Positions 24,301 to 35,600 of a stretch of DNA of 36,609 nucleotides are shown here, piece by piece. Source of the DNA: Cristatella mucedo. Its lineage: Eukaryota; Bryozoa; Phylactolaemata; Cristatellidae. The stretch spans positions 1-36,609 of the forward strand of contig WPIO01000495.1 in assembly GCA_009760855.2 (NCBI GenBank). Direction: 5' to 3'. Each line of letters starts with the position of its first letter. Positions within the stretch are counted from its first letter, which is position 1. The notes under the pieces were generated by a model. It was not told the DNA's origin and ran no database searches. It saw only the letters and a list, made by a program, of their open reading frames with translations. The translations under genes and the position numbers were made by a program.

Positions 24301-27300
24301 CCCACTGGGGTGAGCTGTGGCTGGGAGGGAGTGGGAGAAGAGGGAACGCCAACCTGAGAGAGAACGCTTGTGTCGGGGGGGGGGGGGAGCGCTGCAGGTG
24401 CCAGCGAGAATACAGTTCCTGCGAACCAGCTTCTGTGTTCTGCCTGCGCCGGCGTATGTACTCAGTTGGAAGAGCATTGTTTAATCTACAGCAATATCGG
24501 TCACTGTGAATTCCAGGGTTTGGGAATGTTGTGGTGCCACCTAGCACACAGCAACAGGCGGTTGGCTGACGAAGTTTTTAGGCTTGGCCCGAATGGGCCA
24601 ACCTCGTGCAGTGGCTATTCAGCCCACCCATTTGGCTGACCACTGCTATCAATCACCTGTGGACCCGCCCCCGGTGCACCCAGTACCATAGACATGGTGT
24701 ATATCAGGCTGGCTCTACGACACTCTCTCTAGAGCTACTGCCTGGCGCTCTGTTCCTCATCATTACAACTGACTACTTTCAAATGTGCATCTCTTAGCGG
24801 TATTTCGCCCTAAGAACACAACAGGGAACATTAAAACCAAAGAGATCTTCAAAGATTTAGAGTTTGGTTTGAAGAATCGCTCTAAAGGACTTTAATCAGA
24901 AGAAAGGTTGTTAAAATGAAGAGCCTGATAGTATTTTAGATGGAATGAAGAAATTTAAAGTGAGTGACCAAGCCTTCAACTCTATACACGGCGTGATTGG
25001 GAGCCAGTGCAAGTGGGTTAGAAGTAGTGTGATGTTACAGCAGCAACGTTAACGAGGGAGACTTGCCTAGCAGCAGAGTTTTGCACCGTCTGTAAGCTTC
25101 TTAGTGCTCAATCAGAAAGGTCTGCAGGTAGTTAGTTATGTAAGACTAGCAAGATTGTCGCATGGAATCGCTTGATATGGTATCCTTATTCCTAAGCATG
25201 CCCAAATTTTGCAATGGAACAAAGCTGAAAGTAGACATGCTAGACCAAGGAGCTGCTAATGTGGTTATCCAATTAAAGGACATTTTGGATGACCGCATCC
25301 AGATTCTACCTCGTGGAGGCCATGCTGAGAGGACGCTGCTGTGGTCATGTGGGTTTAAAAACTATTTGGGGGTTAGGTTTTCCAGTCTCGGACTGAGCTG
25401 GTTGCATTGTCATTGAATCTGTGATAATTTGCTGCCAACGAACGTCAAGAATGCATCTGGAAAGAAATTTGAAAGAGCTTGTGCCTAGCCGGAAAGCAGG
25501 GAGGGCATGAATGCAACTGCTTGTCACAAGCATAACAATGAAAGCCTAGATTGCGCTTCCTGCTTAAATTTGCAAGATATCATATAGGTTGTTGTGCCAT
25601 CATCACCACGTGCTCGAAATTTAGGTGTTTCGACACCTGCCTAAATTTTAAAAGCTTTATTCAGAAGACTGCTTTTACAGCTTGCCATCACGTCCGATCC
25701 CTATCTAAAATTAGAAGCTGTCTTTCACAGGGCTTGCAAAAAATTTAACTGGGTCCTTAGTTCTGTCTCGGCTTGATTATTTTAATTTCTTTTGGCTGAG
25801 CTACCTAAGAATGCAAGTAGGCCACCACAAATAGCTATGAATATGGCTGCAAGGCTAGTTTTCAAGTCTCAGAGGTTAGACCACGTGTCTCCTTTGCTAA
25901 AAAGAGCCAAGACGGTTACGGTTGATCAACGGATACAGAGCTCAGTGCTTTCGCTGACCCACAAGTCCCGCCACGGCTTGGTTCCTCCATACCTAGCTGA
26001 ACTGCTGCATCAGTTTCAGCCTCTTCGTGCCCTCAGGTTCTGTATGAACAATAAATTAGCTGTTCCATTCCTCTGCTTAAAAACCGTTGGCGACAGAAGC
26101 TTTAGCTCTGCAGGTCCTAGACTGTGGAACTCACTTCCACAATTCTTAAAAAAAATGACAACTGCTCCTCTGCTGCCGACTACGGCTCATCGCTCCCAGT
26201 GGTCCTGAGCTGCTACTTCTATGCTACTAGCTACCTCAACCGCTCTCCTAAATTTGCTATGCTACCCACTTTCTCTTTGTTGCGTGAGATGAAGTCTGTT
26301 GGCTAGCAAATGCGTAGCAAAAGCCACTTAGGCTGTGAGTACGCTATACATAAAGAACTCTCCTGCCAGAACACCCACTTGGCTTTGTGGAGTTACAATT
26401 ACTATGGCTTTGTGGAGTTACAGTCAGAGATACATTACATTACATAGGCTTTTAAAAAAATTGTATTTGATGTCCATTGGTGTCTAGGTTCTGTAAATTC
26501 TTTCTGAGAACAGACATCGTCCATTGCACTACCAGTGAGGCCCAGGCGAGAGGGCAGGTTCTTAAGATTGAGCTCACCAATGTTATCATAAGCTGCCAAG
26601 AGATCCAGAAGAACCATCAGTAGCTCTACCCAAAGTCAGCCTTCCTGAAAAGATTTTTTTACACTCACAGCCGTGTACGATCAAGTGAGATTTGCTCGAA
26701 ACCTGTTTCTAATTTAACTTGCTAGGTTGGATATTTTGAATAGAAGTACAACTAGTCTGCTACTAATCCCTCTAGAGCAGTGGTTCTCAACCTTCCTAAT
26801 GCTGCGACCCTTTAATACAGTTCTTCATATTGTGGCGACCCCAACTATAAAATTATCGCGTGCAAAATGTATAAATGCGTGTTTTCCGATGGTCTTAGGC
26901 GACCCCCAAAAGGGTCGCGACCCTCAGGTTGAGAACAGCTGCTCTAGAGTCTCGTGGCTAACTTGGCAAAATATTATCCTCTTAAGTCTAATCCCTAGCT
27001 TGTCAAACGTTTCTACGCTTTCAATGTTGAGAGGATGCTTCCGGTGAATTACACTCCTCAAAAAAAAAATCGCGACACTGTGAGAATTCAAAAGTGAGCC
27101 CAGAAGCCGCCCAAGCAGTTTTTAAGTTTTCACTAATCGCGAGAAAACCTAGGAGATAACTTACACCATTTGTACCTTATAATAGTTTTTCAATGAAAAT
27201 CCTGTTTTGCACTGTCAGTTTGGTAGGTCATAATTGAATAAGAGTGGCAGTTTTGGGCAAGCCCCAGGGTGTAAAGAGGTTTCAGCAGCACTAATTAATA

Positions 27301-29621
27301 TTTAATAGTGACGTTCATCTGCGCACTAATAGCACAGCACAACGAACATACATGCACCCAGTCAAAGCCCGAGACAGGAGATTGACATTCTGCTGTTTTC
27401 GACCATCATGCTTGCATACACGGTAATGTAGCTGACCCCGAATTCCAGGATTTGGTGACTGTCAGCCTTAGCAACAAATTGGTGCCATTGCAACTCGTGG
27501 CGGGCAGTTAGTTTTAGTGTTAACCTCAAACTGTGCCCGAGAGGTGTTCACTTTCCTTTTGATGTCGATGAGGGAAACAAATCGAACAAGTGCTCCTGCA
27601 CACCATGCAAGCACCCGCATGAGTGGCTGCCCAATGCACAGCTGTACATACACGTAAACACTCACACACATAAAACAAACACACAGTCTCACACACACAT
27701 TTTCTCTCTCACACACACCACACACACACACACACACAGCTACTCGTGACCTCTAAACAGTATTGCTTGCAGCCCAGGGGTAAAGCACTCTCACTTAACG
27801 ACTCAGGTCGTGAGTTTTAGTCCTTTAGCAGGCGATTCTGTATTGCTCCCTGCAAGCAGAGGGGATCCAGAGTATTGACGTGAATGGTCAAAAGATCATC
27901 TGAAGTACCTCTGAAATATGGAGTACCTCAGGGGCTCAGTGCTAGGTCCGGTTCTTTTCACGGTTTATACTCTGCCTCTTGCTGATGTGATTGCCAAGCA
28001 CAATCTAGGCTTTCACCTCTATGCGGATGACACTCAGTTGTACCTTTGCTTTGATCCCTCCCAGCCTTCGAGCACCTCAAATTCTCTCAACTCACTAGCT
28101 GCATGCATTGATGACATCCGCACATGGATGGCAGCAAATTTTCTAAAACTTAACGATGATAAAACTAACTTACTAGTTATGGGCAAACCCAGTGTGATCC
28201 AGAGATTGGAAAGGCTGACTCTCAAAAATTGGCTCTGCCAGCATATCTCCTGTCGAATCAGCTCGGAATCTAGGTGTCATATTCCAAAGCGACCTCTCGT
28301 TAGACCGACCACATCAGCTCCACAGTCAAATCCGCCTATTTTCAGCTTCATAACATTGCTAAAATTCGGGCTTGTTTAGATAAAGATAACCCACGTCCAA
28401 GTTAGTTCATGCATTCGTGACATCCCGTCTCGACTTCTGCAACTCACTGCTCACTGGCCCTACCAGCATGTGCGATCAGGGCGATTGCAGCTTGTGCAAA
28501 ACTCAAGTCAAGGCTCGGGCAAAACTCAAGTCAAGGCTTGTGCAAAACAAAAGTCAAGGCTCGGGCTTAGCTGGCAGCTTTGTCTATTCTAAGCGTCCAA
28601 GCTTCTGTAACTCTCTCTCCGTTCACGTCGTCCTGCTTCTTCATTAAGACCCTTATAAATGTTGCCCAGCTCACACTATGCACACTGTAACTATAGGCCT
28701 GTCTGCCGAGCATGTCGAAACTGCAACATTACACGACGTCTCGTTAACCTGCAGTGGCTGCCCATCGAGCAGCATATCATTTTTGGAATTCAGTAACTTT
28801 TGACTTCAAGCCACTCAATTCTCTTGCTCTGGGCTGCTCGACAAATAACTCCCCACACCTGTGTACACATAGATATAGATGAGGGTTGCCACGTGGCCGG
28901 TTCCATCTCTGGACCGACCCGAAGCAGCATGTACGATGGCTTCCTACATTACCTGCCCTCTTCAATATTGATATAATTGGCAGTCTTTTGAAAGGTCAAG
29001 TCATGACTCCTCTCCCTGTCCCATACTCCCCACCCAACTTGGGTATACAACGCGTCAAACTGACCTCATTTTTCAAGAGGTCATCAAACTAGTGGCATTT
29101 ACATGCTCTTGGACCGTCCTCTGTAAGCTGATTTAGCAGCCTCATATATGATGTGAATGGACAAATATCATCCGAGGAACCACGGAAGTATGGGGGGGGT
29201 ACCTCAAGGCTCCATGCTGTTTGGTCTGGTCCTTTTTCACGGTTTTGTACTCCCCCTCTTTGCCAGTGTGATTTCCAGGCACAACCTGGGCTTTCACTTC
29301 TATGCCGTGCTGGTTTGGACAGTGGTTAAGGTGTAATGGCTCACTAGGTATGGTGGTTGCTTTTCAACGACCTCGGGCCCCAGGTCGTGGGTTCGAATCC
29401 TATGTTGGGCGATCCTTTATCGCCACTGCAAGCGGTGGTGATAGCCGTAAAGGCTCTTCCATCGCTATACAAAAAGAGGCTGTCAAATCAGCTAGTTTTT
29501 TTTTTCTTGCCCCGACCAAGGTCAACTTGAATGCAATTGAATATTAAGGTCGTGGGCTCGTGCCCCGGGGCATATGTGAAGTGCCTGAATAAAGATTAAG
29601 TTCTCTTAGGGTGTATATATA

Positions 29622-29653
<32 letters not shown>

Positions 29654-32600
29654 GTGGTGTATTTGTATGTATGTATGCATGCATGCATGCATGCATGCAT
29701 GCATGTATGTATGTATGTATGTATGAATATGTATGTGTGTATGTATGACAGATATATATATACATCTATAATATATACATCGATTGCGAACTACAAATCC
29801 ATGCACCCTGCACACCCCAACTCTCACCGTCGGACTCGGGTCGTTTATTTGTGCCTACCATGAATACCGTGCGTCCGTTGCTACTCATCTAAAGCACATA
29901 GCTTTCTGCCGCTTGACATTATGACGTCAACAGACTCAATGACATTGAACGCAAAACTAAAAATCCGTCTATCCCTTGCAGCATATGCTCCGTCCACGTG
30001 AATTGCCTTTTAAGTGAGTATGCATTCTCCTGTTTGAATGTTTTCATTGCTAATAAGTTAATATGCTTTTTTCATTCTGCTTCCGTGATTTGCCTAGAAA
30101 AAAGACTTAATTCACGGAGCCGTCTATTAAAATTCATTATTGTGATTATTGTTGCTTACAGTAGGCACGGCATAGTCAAACCACCCTTCTTGCTGGAGGG
30201 TAATCTGCAGGTAGCCATGTAGGCAACAAACTAGGTGCAGCAACCATCTAGGCATTATAGCATATTTTAGCCACTAGTCGGTACAATAGCAAGCACGTGC
30301 TCTAAAATCAAGCCTGGCTGGAGGGGGCAACACTCAAGATGGCTTCCAAAGGCAGTGGCAGCCTTCTTGGATATAATAAATCCATGCACTTCTTTCTTCC
30401 CTTAAAATGCATCAACAAACCTCAAACGATTTTAAAGATTTTTTTGCCCATCGGCATGTGTATAGGCGTTCCCACTAAAGACATGTTGCAAAAGGATAAC
30501 ATTCTGTCTTGCTAAAAACCAGGCTAGCCCATTGCAAAAATAGTCACAGGCAAATGGGTAGTAACATGAGTGACCAGAAAACGGTCAAATTAGATTTCAG
30601 CCGAATGCTCTGAATCGCTCACACTGATACATTACAAAATTCTTATAACAGTCAGGAAGATCAAGATGCATTTCTATGGCAGAGCCGTGGTAGCCGAAAG
30701 CAGAAGCACATGTGCCTTAAAATGGACCACCTTTCATTCAAGTGAAAATCACATTGAAAAAAGTGAAAGAGAGAAAAGAAAACAGCTGGAAGCTCTCTCC
30801 TCTGCTGCTCCTTATCGGAGCCTTGCTCATTCCACAACGTCACCGATAAGTGCTCCGACCGAACGCCGCTGAGTTGAACTCACCCTGTCAATAATCTGGT
30901 ATACAGCAAAAGCTGCTCCTCGAGCGGTCGCCAGATTGACACAGAAGAATATCTGCAAATAATAGTAAGTGCCATGAGAACTCCCTGCTCTAGGAAACTA
31001 TTGCCAAAAATACCGAGGGATACAATCATGGGCACACGAAAGGGTGGGCCGGAGGTATGAGAATTTGCTTTCACCGCTTCATAATTCCATCTTTGCAAAG
31101 TCAAAGTGCTTGGAAGTGAGAGAAGTTAGCATTGCTTCGGGTATACAACGACATACTTAGGAATGTAGACATGGGTAGAGTATCTAGCTGCTTGTTTTGC
31201 TCGATCTTTCGGCAGTTTTTAATACTATCGATCACCAAGTCCTTCTTGAAACGCTCTCTCATCTCGCCTGGGCATCACTGGCACTGCGAATGATTCAGTG
31301 TCCTATCTCAGTGGAAGACTCCAGAGTATTGGTGTGAATGGATAAAGATCACCTCAGGAACCTTCTAAATATAAGGCTCCTCAGAGGTCTGTGCTTGGTC
31401 ATTGTTCTTTTCACGATTTATACCCTCCCTCTAGCCGTTATGGTTGCCGGGCACAACCTAGGCTTTCACGTTCTATGCGGATGACACTCAGCTTGCACCT
31501 TTGCTTTGATCCCTCCCAGCACTCCAGCTCGATAAATTCTCCCAACTGCCTTGCTGCATGCATGGCTGACATCAGCACTTGAATTGTAGCAAACTTTCTC
31601 AAATTTAATGAAAATCAAACCAACTGACTAGTTAAGGACAAACTTAGTGTGATTCAAAAATTGGAAAGGTTAACACTCAGAATCGGCTCTGCCAGCATAT
31701 CTCCTGTTTGAATCTGCTCGAAATCTAGGTGTAATGTTTCAAAGTGGAACTTTCATTAGACGACCACATCAGCTCCACAATCAAGTCTGCCTACTTTCAG
31801 CAAGCACATAACATGCTAAAATTCGGGCTTGGTTAGACAGGAATACCAAATCTAAATTGGTCCATGCATTTGTGACATCCAGTCTTGACTTCTGTAACTC
31901 ACTGCTTGCAGGCCTATCGGCCTGTGCACTCAGCTGGTGCAAAACTCTACCGCTAGGCTTGTTCATCGTGACCGTCGCAGTTGCCATATTTCACCACTTC
32001 TCACTGACCTGCACTGGCTCTCAGTCAAGCCAAGCTCAGTCAAGTCATCGACTTCAAGTTTTTGTCCACTCAATTTGAGGTATGTTTTCATTCTTTGGCT
32101 CCAGCCTACCTATCAGATCTACTCTCCTTCAGGCTAAGCAATCGTACCACCTGCTTTTCGGAATCTAATTGTTTAATTTTACCTCGTACAAACCTCAAAT
32201 CTTTTCCGAGACCGTGCCTTTAGTTCATATGCTCACCAAGCCTGGAAACTCATTCCCGACTTGCGCCACGGCATCCCCTGACTTGACTGCATTTAAAAAA
32301 GAAACTAAGAACTATCTATTGATCACAGCATTTTTGTGGGCCGATGTTGATTCGTCCTATATGTGCTTATGTGTGCTGACCCGTGCATGCTGCCACTAAC
32401 CATACTTTCATGCTGACCCCCTGCATGTCACCCCTAACCATGTTATTCCTGTTTTTTTATTGAGCATGCTGGCCACTACACCATTCGATTTGTGCTTACT
32501 TTGCAGCAAATGTAAAGCGCCTAGAAAGAGATTGAGTTCTCTGAGGGCAGTTTATCAAAATTTATTATAATCGTTTATAATTAAACATCACCTGGCTTTA

Positions 32601-35600
32601 CCATTCTGTCTGGCCCCAGTGCCGGCTCTAGCCCTGGCACCTCCGTGCAACTAAGCATTGCTCTATTATACAAGGAAAAAAGTAAACCGAGTTTGCCTCT
32701 TGCTAATTTCTCACAAGCCTGGTGACAACAATTGTTTTCAGTTTCACAACGAAAAAAAAAAAAACATGAACTACTACTGTGAACACTGTCGTTAATAATA
32801 ATTTAAATTTGTACACCCAGAAAAAAACGTTTTAGCGTAGCAAAGTTAAGGGAGTCTCGCTCAGCTACGGGGTTCAAGCAAGTGGAGAAAAATGATGTAA
32901 CGTACCAAATGAACTTCCGCCTACTTCTACTGAAGTCTAATGCTTAAAAACACCAGGCACAATTACTGCCAACGGGCCAGCAACAATCAACAGTGAACAT
33001 TACACAAGGCGAAGAGCCGCCCAATGCTTCTATGCATTACTGCATCGATGTAATGAATACTTGCCACCACCATTGTGCCCCGACTGTGATTTCTCCAGCA
33101 AATCACAAGTGTGGTGCCGTACCAGAAGCCCAGTGCATATGCAGCACAAAACGACGAAGAACAAATACAGCCCAGGCCAGCTCCGGTGGTGATGCCCCTT
33201 CTTGATACCGAAATCTCTAGCCTCCTTCAAAGAGTTCGGCATACCTGCACAGACAGTGTGCAAATTACCAGTTGACACTTACTTTATGTAGCTGCTATCG
33301 ACATGGGAGACTAAACACATGGAAGTAAAAAACCTAAAAAAAGCAAGCACAAAGTAAGACTGCGCAATCGAGATACAGGTGTCCCGAGACTGAACAGAAG
33401 CTGTCAAGCAAACCAGTTGTCCCGATTGGTTTTCACATTATCGATGCTTGAAAAGCTCAGCTCGGCTCTAATGCAAATCTCAACTTACTGCCGTGCACAA
33501 TCAACCCGTGTCCAGACCAGTGCCCACACTAGGAGGTATGCATAGGAAGACGATATGGACACCCTCTTCTACTGCAATCTGGCACATTTATTTTCTACTA
33601 CAGTGAGGGAGCCGATTTTCTAACTATCGAGATAGGCATGCCGGAACGGTGCAGCCGGACAGACTTCCGAGGTATTCATGAGGCATTCTGATTCATGAGG
33701 CCCGGCTGCATGTCAGTGCCTGTGTGGATACTTGTGTGTATACTGTGTGGATACTCCTTGCAACCATTATCCACAGGTTGGGTCAAAAAAAAGGGGCAGC
33801 GGACTGGGAGAAGGCAACGCATTGGATCAGTTCGCTGTGCCTCCCAGTCTCAGACCACACCGGCGGCATTCATGCCTACGAGCGATGGCTTCCTCAGTCC
33901 AGGATTATTTCTAGTTCGAGATCATGATTTTTTCTGCAAAAACAAGCAGAAAATCCTTGGAGGGAGGCCTCACATCATAGTGGTGTGCAACAAGGAACGT
34001 GAAGATGCAAGCTGCCGGCCACCGCGACTTTGCAATCCCCTGCACGCCTCCATGCCATGCCTCAACACGGCTGAGCGAGCCACTGCGTGCCCCTTACCCT
34101 GGCGAGTCGACTAGCAGCGATGCCCCAAGCAATTGCATTGAGCAGTGAACGGCCACAACTGATGCTCGCTCGGCAGCGGAAAGACGATCGCAAGCACCGC
34201 TCAAAAGCATAGGGCCAGCTTCCGGTGCACACTGCCATTTGAGCACGCTGTCTCATGCACGTGCCTGGTGCTCTCTTTCTTCTGGCCACCGAAAGCCGCC
34301 ACGGTGCGAATGGACGAGAGGACTTCTTCGGCCACGCCTCCGGCGCACGCGTACGCCTTCTGCTCCTTGCTGGTCACGTCCGACGTCACCTGGACGAGCC
34401 AACCGTATAGGTGGGCAAACCGAAGCGGAAAAGCTGAAGCTCATGCCATGGGGACAAGAAGCTGGTACGAAATGGGTACTGACGCATCGGACGACGTGTG
34501 CATGCACTTCATGCAACCGGGCCAAGCTGTCGACACAGCAAGTCAGATGACGGAGCACTAAGCGCACTGGCGCCTTGCACCTTGGCCATGATCATGGCGC
34601 CGACGACGAGCAGCGGGCTGCAGGCGAGAATGACGAGCGTGAGCTTCCAGCCGAGTCCGAACGAGAAGCTGACGACGATGCCCGCGATGCTGGCGGCAGT
34701 GAACTGGAAGAACGTGCCCAGCTTGTCGCCTATGCCGTCCTGGATCTTGTCGATGTCGCTGGAAATCAGACTCCAGTCGTTATCGACGACTGAACGATGG
34801 CCTTGCATACCTCTGATGCGCCACTATACGGCCAAGTCGCCAAGATTGAATGGCAAGAGCCAAGGGCATGCAGCACTTTGCACGGGAAGCAAGTGTGCGC
34901 CAACGTGGAAGCGACGGATCCCTCAAAATAGCACGGCCATCGACGGTTCAGTTCGTTTGAAATTCGTCGTGAGTTCCATAGCAGCGTCTTCTCTCGGCTT
35001 ACTTTTAGGTTTCTGCAAGCGCGACCGGACCGATGCTTGATTCCTTTCCAAAATAAACCCTCTGTTATCAAACCTCGGCGACCCCTAGGGAAAGCCTGAA
35101 AATACTCCTGAGTGCTAGCTAGCTATTGGCTTGGCGATCGGTAAACCACAAAATGCCCCCCCCCCCCCCGTTTTAGCAGAGGTAAGGCCAGGAGCAATTA
35201 TAGCAGCTTGCCGGCATGTTACAATACATGCAGCTGGATAAATGCTCTCTACTCTTGCCGTGTCCACCCTTTTACTTATTCTTCGCGTGAGCATCTGACA
35301 TGACTGCCAGTCGCAAACTCAATTGTTGAAGGAGCAGGCATGATGATTTGCAATTTCGAGTTGCCTTCCCTGATCGTAACCTTGTGGACTGCCTTCGATC
35401 AAAGGGATCCATTAAACGGTGCCATGCAATTGGGGGCTCTGACGCTGAGCAAAGCAGCTCACTAATTAATTTTAGCCTTTGTGTCACAGCTGATAGAGCA
35501 GCATGTCTGCAAGTCTCTGCCCCAGTCATTTTCTAAAAACTCTTGAATGATCCTTAAAGAACCGGGTGTGTCTGCCATTGAGCATGTGCAAGCACTCCTC

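Noticed and set aside
24216-24509. 97-codon frame inside the MITE
   Set aside because: Spans a 13-G homopolymer and repeated words; no transposase motif.
27468-27737. Cys/Val-rich minus-strand frame (MCVCVCGVC...)
   Set aside because: Translation of the CA microsatellite.
29606-29863. His/Tyr/Met/Cys repeat proteins on both strands
   Set aside because: Translations of the TA/GTAT/GCAT microsatellite.
34498-35040. 180-codon plus-strand open frame
   Set aside because: Antisense to the TM3-TM4 exon and running into intron; GC-rich coding exons leave the opposite strand open.
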